Below, piece after piece: positions 12,469 to 26,000 of a stretch of 64,000 nucleotides of DNA. The stretch comes from Meghimatium bilineatum (Eukaryota; Mollusca; Gastropoda; Stylommatophora; Philomycidae). Made by a program: the position numbers and the translations under genes. The stretch lies in NCBI GenBank assembly GCA_034231615.1, contig CM067318.1, positions 38,473,382-38,537,381 of the forward strand, in the 5' to 3' direction. Below the pieces are notes generated by a model. It was not told where the DNA came from and made no database searches. It saw only the letters and a program-made list of their open reading frames with translations. Every line of letters begins with the position of its first letter. Position 1 is the stretch's first letter.

Positions 12469-12690
12469 TCATGTGACGTATTCTCTCCAGAACGTTGTCC
12501 TCCCAATGAACTCTCTGAGCCCCCTTCTGCCTTGGGTGATGCGGTTTGCATTTTCCAACGATTTATTCATGTTATTTTTAATGTCGTTAGTCCATCGTCT
12601 TCTTGGTCTGCCCTTTCTCCTCCTCGCAGATACTCTGCCCTCTTTTATTTGACTCAAGCTCCTGCTAACTCAAATTTCACATTCTCTCAA
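12469..12690 (-). mobile_element. LINE 3' tail fragment
   Basis: The minus strand ends RRKGRPRRRWTNDIKNNMNK, then ENANRITQGRRGLREFIGRT and TFWREYVT-stop. It matches the tail at 18300-18480 (FREFIGKTTFWKEYIT). Confidence 0.75.
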
Positions 12691-12994
12691 GCTCCTGCTA
12701 ACTCAAACTTCATAATCTCTCAAGCTCCTGCTAACTCAAATTCCTTCTAACTCAAGCTCCTGCTAACTCAAACTTCATATTCTCTCAAGCTCCCGCTAAC
12801 TCAAATTCCTTCTAACTCACGCTCCCGCTAGCTGAAACTCCCGCTAAGCTCCTAGAACTAAAGCTCCTGCTAGCTCAAACTTCTGTTAACTCAAGTTCTT
12901 GCTAACTGAAGCTCATGCTAGCTCAAGCTCCTGCTAGCTCATACTCCTGCTAAGCTCCTACTAACTCAAACTCCTGTTAACTCAAACTCCTGCT

Positions 12995-13253
12995 CGCCCA
13001 TGTGATGCCGGGGTCTGAAAGGGGAGCAAATAATAGCAACACTGTTTACCTTCCAGGCATGTCGTTAAGGCGACTAAGGAGGTTATGGGATGGAGTTGGC
13101 TGCCCCATCCCATATAGGGTCCATGACCCAAAGCCGTGCTGAAGGCGCAGATATCGCAGCAGTGCTATAAACCATGACACAACTCATTCCGTTCTCCGGA
13201 CTACATCCTTCTAATCTGCAGGAGTTTGAGAAAGAACGCAGAAGAAGAAGAAG
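12995..13253 (+). repeat. SINE-A copy inserted in the CTCCTGCTAA array
   Basis: Starts CGCCCATGTGATGCCGGGG and ends GTTTGAGAAAGAACGCAGAAG plus GAA repeats. Flanked by AAACTCCTGCT (12984-12994 and 13254-13264). The duplication is weaker evidence here because the flank is itself repetitive. Confidence 0.85.
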
Positions 13254-13274
13254 AAACTCCTGCTAACTCAAGCT

Positions 13275-13390
13275 CCTTAGATTAATAGGATGCAGTTCGA
13301 AAAACGGATTGCATTGTGTCATTGTTTACAGCTTAGCTGCGGTATCTGACACATCCGACTCACGCGTCACTTTGAGCCTCTATGGAATGA
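13275..13390 (-). repeat. SINE-A fragment
   Basis: GCATTGTGTCATTGTTTACAG...GACACATCCGACTC, minus orientation, truncated. Confidence 0.6.
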
Positions 13391-13512
13391 AACTGCCAAG
13401 ATAAATATTTTAACTGTTTGACATGTTTGTTAAACATGTTTGCATCATTCACTGTGACCTTGACCGCTGTGGGATTTTGCTTCTGACAGAAAGTTGAAGC
13501 ATTACCTCCTTT

Positions 13513-13805
13513 ATTGTTTATTCTCAAATTTCCGCTGGAGCTATCTTGTAGCTTTCCAGCAGAATATAGTCCGGAGATCTCTCTTGTAGATTTCCAGCAG
13601 GATGTAGTCCAGAGATCTCTCTTATAGCAGGACAATGGTTCTACTATTTCTCTCATGTAGCAGGTCGATGGTCATACTAGATTTCTCTTCGAGCAGGGCA
13701 ATGGTCCTACTAGATTTCCAGCAGGATATAGTCCAGAAACGGTAATCTATTGTTTCGCATTTTGTAATTGCGTCAATGGCCCGACACACCAGTCTTTGAC
13801 GATAA
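13513..13805 (-). repeat. SINE-B copy with internal duplications
   Basis: Minus-orientation SINE-B in which the central segment (GATCTCTCTTGTAG / TTTCCAGCAGGATGTAGTCC) recurs about four times. Compare the larger expansion at 46665-47095. Confidence 0.7.
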
Positions 13806-13984
13806 TAATTAACTAAGTTTTATTTGTAGGCATATTGATGTACAAACAAAACCTATCTTAAAAAACCTGTCCAAAAATAGGTGAACTAAGCAATTAATGA
13901 AGATACAACCAATTGGTTTTTCTTTCTTCAGAAAATGGGAAACTAGACAGAGAAATATAATCAAGGGCCTTTACAGCTCAGTCT

Positions 13985-14250
13985 ATCTATTTATTCGCTG
14001 AAACCCTTTGTTGCATTTTGCGTCAGGGGTAGAAGAGTTTTCTGGAGCGGCCCTCTTATGTGCTGAGTATATTGTGGAATTTGTCGCCTCTTTTATTTCA
14101 GTGGTCCATCGTTTTCGTGGCCGGCCTCTAGGTCTGCCTTCGCTGTATCTGTGTAGCATAGCTTGCTGTGGTATGCTGTTTGATGGTAGTCTGGTGATGT
14201 GTGCAAACCATTTGATCTGTTGTCTCTTGATATATTCTAGATTGGGGTGG
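13985..14250 (-). mobile_element. LINE tail fragment
   Basis: The minus strand reads EYIKRQQIKWFAHITRLPSN, then GRPRGRPRKRWTTEIKE. This is the IEYIxxQQxKW...RGRPRKRW tail also seen at 15000-15430 and 19055-19330. Confidence 0.7.
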
Positions 14251-14254
14251 TGCC

Positions 14255-14880
14255 GGTTTTTTGCCGGATGCTCAGTGCGCAGGTAAAATGATCACGGAGA
14301 GGAGTGGGTCCTTTGCTGTTACTACGAGTAGTATGACCATGGAGATTATGGCGGTGACCAGGGCATTTGAGTGGGTAGACATAATGAAGATAACGCAGGT
14401 CCGCATCTTGAGTGACTCTATGAGTATGATTAGTAAGGTAATAGTGTGTCTCTTCGCGAACAGTGGATTGAGGCCTTAAGAAAGGCGAGGCTGTAAGTGG
14501 TTACATTTATTTTCGTGCTGGGACATGTGGGTGTTTGTGGCAATGAAGGAGCAGATCAGCTGGCGTCATGCGCGATTGTGGTACAGGGCGATGGGGCAAT
14601 GGATCGAGCTGACGTTTTGAACTCTTTAATAGATATTACACGCGAGAGTGAGACTAGTGTGGAGGACGATTCCTTTTTAATGACCATAATTAAAAATCAG
14701 GGTTTGAAATGCGCTGTTGCTAGAAGTGAACATTTTGGAGGGCGCAGAAGAATGATGGTCAACCAGCATAGTACCGGTACTGTTAGCAGAAGTGTAATGG
14801 CGGACAAACTCAATGAGAGATCGGAGCAACAATGGACGTGTTCAGTTTGCAGTGATGATGATCCGACGACTAACTAATTA
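14255..14880 (+). mobile_element. I-superfamily LINE 3' end (RNase H to terminus)
   Basis: Plus-strand pieces of two frames: AVTTSSMTMEIMAVTRAFEW, RILSDSMSMISK, GHVGVCGNEGADQLASCAIV and a CSVCSDDDPTTN-stop end. Same family as 7063-8946, in the opposite orientation. 5' truncated, one frameshift near 14480. Confidence 0.85.
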
Positions 14881-14889
14881 TATAATCAA

Positions 14890-15430
14890 GATACCAGAAA
14901 GCAAACGCAGTATCATTTCAATTTTCATCATTACTCTTGCATCCAAAGATCAGTATGGACATAAAGAGACAAATAATATATACAATTATCACACCAACAC
15001 CGTGTTAGCAGTGTTAAATATAGTCTTTAGAGCAGAGAGAAAAATCATCATATGTGAGATGAGGCGTTTAAGAAAATCAACTATGGTAACTAAAATAGAC
15101 AGAGTAAGAAACGAGGATATCAGAAAAAGAGTAGGAATAATGCCTTGTATCGAATATATAGAACGTCAACAGATAAAGTGACTTGGTCAACTAGTGATAA
15201 TGAACCTAAGCCAATTACCACTGAGAGCTCATAACAAATGATCGTCTGATACAGAACCAAGGGAAGACCGAGATGGATCGATAACATCATGACCCCCTCC
15301 ACAATAACGGACTCAGTATGACTCAGGCATCACATCTGGCCTTGAACAGAAACTTACAGCTTCCACCCGGCCCTACGTTTAATAACAAGTATGGATGCAA
15401 TCAACCAGTTTCCACCTGGGGATAGGCAAT
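14890..15430 (+). mobile_element. LINE RT C-terminal/tail fragment
   Basis: CEMRRLRKSTMVTKIDRVRN, then EDIRKRVGIMPCIEYIERQQ, then stop-ridden continuation to about 15380. Dead fragment. Confidence 0.7.
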
Positions 15431-15594
15431 ACAACATCGAACTTTTTATTTCTTTTAAAAAGAATATTAGAAAATATATATTGTTGTTAAATAAATTTAT
15501 TTAATCCTTCTAACAAAATTTAACTCATAAATTTTTGATTAAAGAATGTCAATTGAAATACTAAATAATTCAAGCAGTTAATGGTTATTTAATG

Positions 15595-15692
15595 CTGAGA
15601 GCCGGAAGTACGTACAATATGGCGTACTGCATTGAATTCTAAACGAACATAGTACAAACGATCCAGAAATATCTTCTTAGTTTCAGGTACAG
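15595..15692 (+). promoter_or_regulatory. Candidate SF3A2 promoter and non-coding first exon
   Basis: GCCGGAAGTACG (15601-15612, an ETS-type site) is followed by CAATATGGCG (YY1-like) at 15615-15624. About 60 bp further on are good donors (TTTCAG|GTACAG at 15686, CAG|GTAGTT at 15692). The SF3A2 start codon sits 27 bases inside an exon with an acceptor at 19849, so at least one upstream non-coding exon is required. Its identity here is inference. Confidence 0.35.
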
Positions 15693-15699
15693 GTAGTTA

Positions 15700-16925
15700 A
15701 GATATTTTGGAGTGTTCCAAATATAATAGATAGTGATTGTAAGTTGTAAACCCAACTTTCCTTCTGCAAACTCGAATAACATCACACATTCATAATACCC
15801 AACATTAATAATTTCTGGTCACTCTCCTCAGGCTCGGCTCTGGGCTCTACTCTTGAGCAACAATTCGTCGAACTCCCTGTCTACTTTGATTGATAATTAC
15901 TAATACTTTGTGTCTAACTCGATACCTCTTGCTAACAAGCCAGGCTTTGACTTCCTACAATAATTCAATGCATCGTGATACCGGTATTACGATGGAGTAA
16001 ATTATTGTAAATAATATATAAATATATAAAAACAATGATTAGTAGGCTCCCTAAGCTGATTTATTAGTAATAAATAGTAATTATTCAAATTGTGATAACT
16101 GATCATAACTAGGGTACTGGAAGGCCAAACTGATCGTCTGGGGTCTGGACTTCTACTTGTTGTTCAGGATGCAGTTAATAATAAAATAATAAGTAATAAT
16201 TACTTAAAGAGGAGGGGGGTGTGTGTTGTGGCTGCCTAGTAGTGGATTAGTCTAAAATTCATGGGCTCAAGCCTAGTATGAGTAGGATTTTACTTGGACA
16301 AAATTTTCAAAATAGTGCTACATAATTACAAATAATTTAGTTAGATAGCCCTTAAAATTGCAATTATACGATACCTCAAGCAAATCTGTACGTCAACCCT
16401 GAAAAAAGTTATGAATTTTTTTCGAATTAATTTGCCATCAAAATAATTTACATGAAACATATAGGTAAATATAAATAAAACATGTGATCACAGAATGTAA
16501 CTGAGCTGACAATTTCTGAATTATCTTTGTTGTTATTTTCAATAATACAACACACAAAGTTGACAAACTATACATTTTTGTGTTCATGAAGACAAGACGC
16601 TTATGTTGATCACATTTCTGGAATGTTCAGATGGACACAGTGCTAATTGCATAATTATAATGAAAATAAATGAAATATTTATTAAACATAATAAATACCA
16701 CCGAAACTATATATTTTTGTTTTTACAAAGATAAGATGCATCTATTGATCACATTACTGTGATTTTCTGAAGCATGTACAACTAATTAATATTCAAAATG
16801 GTGGCCAATTTGCATAACTAAAACATTTGTTGATGTTTTAAATAATTTTCTGCACCGTCCTGCATCCTTAAAAGTTACATATATAAAAATAAAAATGGTT
16901 ACAGAAGTTAATAAATCAAGTTGCA
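15700..16925. other. AT-rich sequence, no gene seen
   Basis: Long A/T runs and short ORFs only. If the exon at 15.6 kb is right, this is SF3A2 5' UTR intron. Confidence 0.4.
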
Positions 16926-16929
16926 AACA

Positions 16930-17650
16930 TATCAAATAATGTCTTCACTAAATGTCCCAAGAAATTTATAGCCTAAGCAAAATTTTCCAAACACGCTATT
17001 CCCAGATGTCCACGTATCTACTATATCATTATGATAGTTGAAACACCCTTTATACAGATATAACACAGCTAAAGAAGACATGCACCTACTACCCCTTGGC
17101 ACAGGGAAGAAAGGCTTCTTCTTGCTCACAGTTTGACATGTCTACACAGCAAATCCAGTTTTCTTAATAAATGCTGCTGTATTCGAAAACTCCTCAGTGC
17201 TCCCATACAGCTTTCTGTGGATATCCATCTCTGTGGGCCAGTGTTCTTCCTGTAACTGGTTTAGTGTAATACATGCAGTCTTGCAGGGTATGTTCAGCGT
17301 TCTGTGCTGCCTGCCCACATGAGCACAGAGGTGATGGTGCTAGTCTTAGTATATTTAAGTGTCTATTGTGTCCTGTTATGAGGCGGAGAATAATAACCTG
17401 CTCAGCTATGTCGAGATAGTGTTAGCTGTATTTTGGGTGGTCAACTTCCGTGATAGTTTTGATGAGGGTTCACGTTTCTTGGTAGGTGATTTCTTGATCT
17501 TTTTGTTACTCTTTTACTACATTCTTTGCCATCCTATCTGCTTCTTCATTTCCTGGTATGCCACAGTGGGATGGTATCCACTGTAGTGCTACCCTTCTTT
17601 GTATGCTCACTTCTCGTATGGCTTACTTCAGGTCTGGAGTTTGTTGCTGT
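16930..17650. mobile_element. LINE fragments of the 44-kb family
   Basis: About 17050-17110 and 17130-17640 match 44140-44930 (for example AATAAATGCTGCTGTATT, GCACCTACTACC). Mixed orientation and decayed. Confidence 0.55.
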
Positions 17651-17739
17651 CAAAGGCTTATAGGACAGACATTTTATCAGTAAGAAACAACGCCTGTTGA
17701 CATTGGCTTATTGTGTTTTTAATTTGTTTATGCAGCAAT

Positions 17740-17935
17740 TAGAGGCTATACTTCGTGGTTGGGAGGAAGGATGGGCGTGACCCATAGAGAACACCTGACA
17801 AATATTTTGAAAATGAAAGTGAACCAACATAAAGCCGGAACCATCAGCCATTATACCATTAGAAATTTACTGAAACGGAGATCTGAACATGTATGGATGT
17901 GTCCAGTGTGCGAAGAGAATAATCAACATATTTGT
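17740..17935 (+). mobile_element. I-superfamily LINE 3' end fragment
   Basis: GVTHREHLTNILKMKVNQHK, then RRSEHVWMCPVCEENNQ, the C-terminus of the 7063-8946 family. Confidence 0.75.
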
Positions 17936-17939
17936 TTTT

Positions 17940-18060
17940 CTCTTTCCATGATGTTCTCCCTATTCTTCTATATATCCACACCTCAAAGGCATCAATTCTG
18001 TCTTCTAATTGTTTGTTTATTGTCCATGTTTCTGAACCATACATACGTTCCATATATTTT
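17940..18060 (-). mobile_element. LINE RT C-terminal fragment
   Basis: The minus strand reads MERMYGSETWTINKQ and EVWIYRRIGRTSW: the YGSETW motif after RT. Confidence 0.6.
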
Positions 18061-18485
18061 TTCCGGTTGCAACATACGGCTGTGAAACATGGACTCTAAG
18101 TAAAACAGCGGCAAAGAGGATCAGTTCCTTCGAGCTGAAATGCTACAGGAAGATACTTAGAATATCATGGAAGGATAAAATCAGAAACTCAGATATTATA
18201 AACACACTGAATATTCCAGAGTGTTGGTTACTAAACACAACAAAAAGAAAACTACGCCTGTTTGGTCATATAAAGAGGCATAACTGTTTAGAAAGACAAA
18301 TAATGGAGGGAAGAGTACCTGGAAGGAGGAGAAGGGGCAGACCAAGAAGACGATGGACTGACAACATTAAAGATAACATGAATACATCGCTAGAAAATGC
18401 AAGCCACATCGCCCAAGACAGAGAGAGGTTCAGAGAGTTCATTGGGAAGACAACGTTCTGGAAGGAATACATCACATGACATGAC
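18055..18485 (+). mobile_element. LINE RT C-terminal region and tail
   Basis: A nearly open frame: ATYGCETWTLSKTAAKRISS, then CLERQIMEGRVPGRRRRGRP, ending RFREFIGKTTFWKEYIT-stop near 18477. Head-to-head with the previous fragment. Confidence 0.8.
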
Positions 18486-18489
18486 ATTA

Positions 18490-19050
18490 ATTTAGAATAG
18501 ATGTAGAATTTTATAATTCTAATTTTTAGCTTGTTTCAAATATGTTTAGATGTTAATATTTTCCTCATGCCATTGAAAGTACTTTTAGTCATTCCTTTCT
18601 CCTTTTAACTTCTGTTTCACATCTTCTGTCATTTGTGATTATGTGTCCGAGATATTGATAATATTCTACTTATTTTAGTTTCTCTCCATGTATGTTACAT
18701 TTAGTATCATTCTTCTGTCATTTTGCTGATTATCATGGTTTTTGTTTTTTTGGATGTTTATATCCAGTCCATATTCTTTACTTGATTTATCGACTTTATC
18801 TATTATTCTTTCTAGTTCATATTCACTTTCTGCTAAAGGAACAGTGTCATCTGTATATCTCAGGTTGTTTATTATTTTCTCACTGATCTTGTGTTCTGGC
18901 ATTCCTTCTATATGTTTAAATATATTCTCTGTGATGATATTAAATAGGCTTGGTGATAAAATACATCCTTGTCTTACCCCTCTTCTTATTTCTATGTATG
19001 GTAAGTAGCTGTTTTCACACCTTATTGATGGTCTGTTCCCAATATATATT
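18490..19050 (-). mobile_element. LINE RT palm fragment (YTDD)
   Basis: The minus strand reads ISEKIINNLRYTDDTVPLAE, then LDINIQKNK: RT motif with YTDD instead of YADD, followed by the palm/thumb region. Upstream (right) there is a Gly-Cys-rich RQGCILSP-like stretch. Confidence 0.75.
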
Positions 19051-19054
19051 TCTA

Positions 19055-19330
19055 ATCAGTCTGATAATTAGGGATCAAGTCAACAATAGAATACATCCAG
19101 AAACAACAAGTTAAATGGTACGGCCACATAACTAGACAGAAAGAGCAAAGTATTATCCAAAAAACACTTAACAAACGATACGAAAATTGGACGCCCTCGT
19201 AAAAGGTGGATAGATAGTATATTAGAGACACTAGGAAATATAACAGCAGAAGAGGCAAATAGAAGGGCAAAAGACTGTACACTCACTCTCCCCTCAACAC
19301 CGAAAGGTACATGAGGACAGAAAGAAGAAG
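19055..19330 (+). mobile_element. LINE tail fragment
   Basis: IKSTIEYIQKQQVKWYGHIT and further broken frames. Homologous to 13985-14250. Confidence 0.65.
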
Positions 19331-19849
19331 AATCAGTCTGATGTCTTTTCCATCTATTACTGTAGTCAATGAAACAGATTTTTCAACTTATTTGGACTTC
19401 TATATATCTATCTATCAATAGACAATTATAGCTTCTCTGATTCCTTTGTTTTTCCTAAAACCAAATTGCACTGTCTATCTAGTTTTAATTATTTCATGTT
19501 TTATCTTGAGTAGTATTCTAGTTATATGACTCATTCAACTTATTGTTCTATATTATGTACTGTCCACAGCCCTGTGCTTCTTAGGTAGTGATGTGAATAT
19601 TGATGACTTTATGTATGTGTCCTGTTTTATATGTCATTGCAAAGTTCTGTGATAGTTTCCACACCAAATTCATCTAGAGTTTTTATTGTCTGCTGTTATG
19701 TTGTCGAAGCCTGCAGCCTTCAAACATTTTCGACAGCGAGTGAAATAACCGCTTTCAAACACATGCAGATTCCACACTGACATTGGGTCAAAGAACAGTA
19801 GTTCACATGTCACTAGATTAGAAACTAATCATAAACTTTGATTTTGCAG

Positions 19850-20002
19850 GTGAAAATCCAAGAATATCAGTGAATCATGGACTTCCAGCACAGAGCTGGA
19901 GGTAAAACAGGTACTGGAGGTGTTGCCTCTGCCTCAGAAAGCAACAGGGACAGAAGAGAGCGTCTCCGTCAGTTGGCCTTGGAGACTATTGATCTAAATA
20001 AG
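19850..20002 (+). CDS. SF3A2: SF3A2 coding exon 1
   Basis: Acceptor ATTTTGCAG at 19849, ATG at 19877, donor AATAAG|GTATAA at 20002. 42 codons, phase 0. Confidence 0.93.
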
Positions 20003-23000
20003 GTATAAGGCCATGTTCACATTAACGTTATCTTGATTTTCTATTTGTTTGTATGCACATGCCAAATACCTTTTACAGTATCATTTATCTTCCTATGAAT
20101 TAATGACATTTATTTTCCTTACTGTGCTCAATGTAAAAACATTTGTTGTCTGAATCTTGTCAGTATATTTCATTTTGTATCATTCATCTTCTTCATTTTA
20201 TTTTTCTGTTGGCCATTGTGTCATAAGTTGGTGTTTGTCTGCCACAAGTCATGATGGCCATTTGTTACATCCATTTTAGAAATTCAGTTAATGTCCTTGA
20301 CTATGAGTTTGTAGATGGCTAATAACCCACCACCGGCTAGATAATTGTAGCTACATATTGCCTTCACCACCTTCTAGATAATTGTAGCTACACGTAGACT
20401 TCACCACCTGCTAGATAATTGTAGCTACATATAGCATCCACCACCTGTTAGATAATTGTAGCTAAATATAGCCTCCACCATCTGTGATAATTGTATCTAC
20501 ATATAGCCTCCACCACCTGAATCGTCTGATATCCAAGTATGCCTGGTGTGCAGCTTTCATCTCTGTATCCACACTGTAGCACACTTGTAGGCTATCACCG
20601 CCACCTGCTGACTAGTTGTGAATGGTGTGTGTATGACAGATGTTTAACAGGCCCTGATGCTTCCCATTAACTCTTTGTTTGTATTTATTTTAGTTTAATT
20701 TGTGTCTACAGGATCCTTATTTTATGAAAAACCACCTTGGCTCCTATGAATGCAAACTTTGCCTGACTCTTCATAACAATGAGGTAAGTACATGTCATTT
20801 TTAAGTACAACTTTTTATATTGTATTAGCGAGAATCATGAAAATGAAAGAAAATTAAATGTTTAATGATAAGTAACAAGAAATTTACTTGGACATATCCT
20901 GAGAAAAAATAGCTGCCATAATGAGAATAAATATAGTTAACGAAATCCATTGTACACCAAATGAAACAGCCCTTATGTGAGAATCTTCTTTCTCAGAGTT
21001 CATTCTCAAACTCCTGCTGGCTCTCTCTTGTGGCAGGGTAATGTTATAGATTTCCAGCAGGAAGTAGTCCAGAGAATGAAAATGCATTGTGGCGCCGTTT
21101 TATTTGCTCAGCACATCCGATGTTGGCTGTAGGGGCAGTAATGAACATACCTTATCGAGAGAGGAAAGACGTGCTGTCAAAATAAGAATATAAAAAATGT
21201 GATAAAAATTTATTGCATTTGAAAAAATTAATGGAAATCAGAATCAATGAAGTTGAATACAAACAAAAAATATTTAACTTATATACAATTTATGCTGTTT
21301 ATTGTATAGCTCAGAACATAGGGAAAAACACAAGGCACAACCAGAAAACTACAAGCATTTATAAATGGATGTCTAAGTAAAGAAGAAAAGTTTGAAATGG
21401 TATTATAAATAACCAGGGAGAAAGAATTAAGCAGACATCAGTAGAAAGAAAGATGGGAGACATACATAATTACATATATATCTTTGTTCCTAGATATTTG
21501 GATGTTGAGAGAAATGAAAGAGCAGACAGACTTGTCATCATGGTCACAGTGGACCAAGCTGATATTTTGAATGGAAACGTGGAGCTGGACCAGTTGGAAG
21601 ATATGGGGGTGTATTTCTTCGTATACATCTATGGCTAGAATGCAGGACTTGGAAGTAAAGCATGTTATTGCAAGAAACGAGCGGCATATATGAATCAAAA
21701 GAAGAGTTATCAACCAACACAGAATTGGAAAAGTCAGTTACCACATGCTGAAGGACATACTGAATATGAGATAGGAGCAACTATGGACTTGTCCAGAGGT
21801 GTCTTAATAATGATCTGACGACTAGCTAATTACATATATTAAGGCCCCATGTGCTGCTGGGACATGAAAAGAGAAAAGGAATATCAACACAGTTTACTTT
21901 CCATGCATGTTGTAAGATGTAACTAAGGAGGTTCAGGGGTGGAGTTGGCTGTCCCATCTCCTATAGGGCTAATGACCCGGAAGACATGCTGAAGTCAGAT
22001 GTGCCATGCCAACAAGTGCAAATATCACAGCTTAGCTGTCAATCATAATACATTTCTGTTGTCTGGACTACATGCTGTTAATTTGCAGGAGTTTGAGAAC
22101 CAACACAGAAGATGAAGACATATATTAAGAAGGTCAGCAGAAAACATTGTTATGAAAGACATTGTTCCAGAATTCACATGGAAATAGAAATAGAAGTTCC
22201 AAAAATACTCGCCAGAAGAGAACTACTGCATTTCTTCTCAAACTCTTGAAGATTAACATGATGTAGTCTGGTGAATAGAATATATTATGTCATGGTCTAC
22301 CAGCTTTGCTGCGATGTGTGTGCCTTTTGGCCTGACACATCTAACTTCAGCATGTGTTTTTGGGCACTTTGATCCTATACGGGATGGGAAGGACCCCCCC
22401 ACCCCCACATGATCTTCTTAGTCGCCTCTTACAGCTTGCATGGATGGTAAACATTCTTGATTTTAAAAATATAAATTTTTGCTCCCCTTTTTTGGCTGGC
22501 AACACATGGGCTAAGGAAAAAGAGAGAAATACTTGGCCAATGTGTTATTTGGCACCGACAAGCATCACACATGTCTACACCCCAGTAAGAGTGATACTAG
22601 TAATGTATTTAACAATGTCTACTTCACTGAATACTTCATTTGAAAATGTCCTGAAATATGCCTTGTATTTCAGGGCAGCTACCTAGCTCACACCCAAGGG
22701 AAAAAACATCAAAGCAACTTGTGAGTATATGTGGAAACATTTTTGTGATCTTGAATAGCTCCATCTTTCTGATACAGGACCCCCATATATAAATGAATGT
22801 TCATGTGGATCTGGAATAGAAACCCTTGAACATAATACTTCTAACTACGTGGGAACACATACTTCCAACCATGTGGAAATACATACTTCCAACCATATGG
22901 GAACACATACTTCCAACCACGTGGGAACACATACTTCCAACTTTGTGGGAACATATACTCCAACCATGTGGGAACATATACTTCCAACCATGTGGGAACA

Positions 23001-26000
23001 CATACTTCCAACCAAGTGGGAACACATACTTCCAACCATGTCTCAGACACTTTGTTTCACATGTAATGATTTTCCTCTGCTGCGAGGCTGTTAAAGACCA
23101 TGTTTGACATTGGTAGCAGAGTGTAGGTATAAATATTGTAAGAGTTATTACTACTCTCAAACAAGTTTAGAAATCTGTGGGTAGACTTATCCATTCTGCA
23201 CCTGCTGCCACATCTTGTAATCTACACATGCTTTTTATGATATCCTCAGCACATTCTATTCACAACTTCCCTCTCTTAAGTCTACTACCTTTAACTTTCT
23301 GTATTTCGGAATGCGATGGGTCTTCCTTGTCTGCATGTATTTGAAGGTACACATGCACAGCAATACTGTGATTTTATTTCTATTTATGTATGGTTAGGGG
23401 TTAGAGTATATTCTTCTTCTTTCGTTCACTTGAAACATGTCTATATCTGTAATTCTGCCTCCTTAATAAAACTCATTGTCTTTTGTAGTTCATACATTGG
23501 CCCATAGAGCTTTGATTCCAGTGTTGTTTTCTCTGGCCAATATGTCTTCCTCAGCGTTTCATACTCAGATCAATCTAGAAGTATATGCTTGGTACTCTGT
23601 CCTGCCTGCCCACATGTGGACATGGCCATGTTGCCAATCTTGAACTTTGTGTATATGTGACTGCGGAGTCGGTTGTGTCCTGTTCTGGGGTGTTGAATTA
23701 CAACTTGTTCTGATCTATTCATAATGTGATAGTCATCTTGTGTTGGTGTTTGTGGCTTTCTTATTGACTTGATCATGTGTTTTTTCTGATGGTAGGTGAT
23801 TGGTACATCTTGTTGTTCTTTGGAAGCACCTTTCTTAGCCAGTTGGTCTGCTTTTTCATTTCCTGGAATTCCACAGTGAGAGGGTATCCACTGCATGGTT
23901 ACCCTATACTGGTAAGACAGTTCATTAAGTAGTTTTTGCAAGTCCATTAGTTTTCCAGACTGGAGAGCTTGAAGCACTTACCTTAGATCTGTCAGGAATA
24001 CCACAGGTTGTGGGCCAGGATTGGAGTTCAGTTTTTAGTTGCTACACTAATTATTTGAATTTCTGCATCATAATTATTGCAGAATTTCCCTGTTGGTGTT
24101 CTGATCGTTTCTCTAGACTTGTGTGGATATTCTATATATACACCTGCACCTCCATTTCTCACTGCATTCTGTGATGACCAATCTGTGTATACTCTGTCCC
24201 ATATATCTTGTGGATATTCTTCGTCCAGGAAACTTAGGGTGACTGTCCTTCACTGCACACTGTTCTGTTTGTCCTCTCTTAGTATTCCTTTCATGTGGGT
24301 CTGAATGTATATTGACATTCCATGCCTTTCACTCCAAGGGGTTTGTTCTGGTACAGACCTAAAGGGGCTGTAAACTTCAGGTAGGTCTGTAAGTTGTCTA
24401 AGGAGTCGTTTAGCTTGGTGGATAAAGCTGCTTCTTTTCAGTCGCCCCATTGTTAGATTTTGGAATCTTTCCTTCATTGGATGACTTGGCATACACTTAA
24501 ACTTTTCTGCTTGTATTTGCACATTTGTGTCTCTGCTGTCGCCAAGTGTTTGCACTCTTCCCGTTTTCTGCATCTCTACTATGGGTGTTGATTTCATTGC
24601 TCCCAGCATTATCCTGAGCACCTGGTTTTGCATTTTATCTATATCTTGTAATGTGGTGTTTGATGCAGGACACCATGCAGCTGAATCATATTCCAGGTGT
24701 GGTCTTATGCCTTGCTGGTACACTGTACGGAGTATATTCCCACTGGCTCCCCATGTGGTTCCACTTAGTTTTCTCAGGATAGCTAACTTCCTCCTGGCTT
24801 TTGTTGTTGCTTTGTTTATGTGCTGCTTCCATGTCAGCTTATCATCAAAAGTAACTCCGAGGTATATAGGTTGCCTGATCTTTGGTAGAGTAGCTATTTA
24901 TTATTTAGAGTAACTTTTTATTATTTATTGTTATTATTATTATGGTTTGAGTTTTTGGTCATCGTCGATCACGACGGACGAACATCATCAGAGTAGCACT
25001 TTCTGAAGCCTGCTTGCCCGATTTCTACTTTCAAGGTACCACTGCATCCTAAGATTGATGTTAGAGTATTTGTATTTATGTATGTGACATGTTCTTTACA
25101 AAACATAGTGCTTGTTACAACTGTTCCTGCTAAGATGTGTCTCCCATGTGTTCACTCACTATCTCTGTTCCTGCTAAGATGCGCTACCGCACACAATTTT
25201 AACCCTTGATGCACAGAGTTTGGTCTTGACTCACGTATAGAAATGTGTGTAAAAGTTTCTATAATAACAAATACATTTGTTTAAATAGAATATGCTGAAT
25301 AAGATTAGTTTTTTTTGTAAGTAGCTCAGAAAATGCGGTGTTTGAAACTTATTAGCAAACGGTATAGATGTTTGCTCACAGCACTCTTGTCTTAGAGAGA
25401 ACATCACACTCTGTAAGCCTCTCAGTTCTGTGCTAGCTGCCCAGCCTCTAGTGTCATGTTTAGAAGATCTTCGGTATCCCGTGTTCACTACAGTTTTGGT
25501 CTGCCTCTAAGACCTTTCTCTCCATGAGATTAATCTTATTAAACCATTGTTTTTTATATGACACAATGTTTGGCAAGTGCAGCTACTCAATAAGTCGACA
25601 CTCTATTACTGTACACACAGCTACTAAATATGGGGAATGTCCTCCTATTACTGTACACACACCTGTTGGTATAAGTGGAAGATCGTATTATTGACAATGG
25701 CTTCAAAGGTGGGAGTTGGAAAGGCCCCAGATTTGGGTTGAGGATCACATCAAGGATGGTAACAGATAAGTGACCAGATTCAGCTCAGAAGGTAATGTCA
25801 AACTGAGACAACGCCAAGCAGCAAAAAATGTTGGGAATAGATAAACACTAGGAAAATGTTGGTGGGATCTGAAGGAGAAGCAAAGAATAGGAACACAATA
25901 GGAAAATCTTATTCCATGTATGTTGTAAGAAGTGACTAAAAACATTATGTGGTGGAGTTACCTGTCCCGTCCCATATATGGTCATATCACATCAAAGATG

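Larger units (their letters stand above)
12290..13300. repeat. Simple tandem region built on CTCAAGCTCCTGCTAA
   Basis: Irregular ~16-20 bp repeats of CTCCTGCTAACTCAA. Interrupted by a LINE tail (12464-12655) and a SINE-A (12995-13253), so the array is older than, or grew around, both insertions. Confidence 0.75.
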
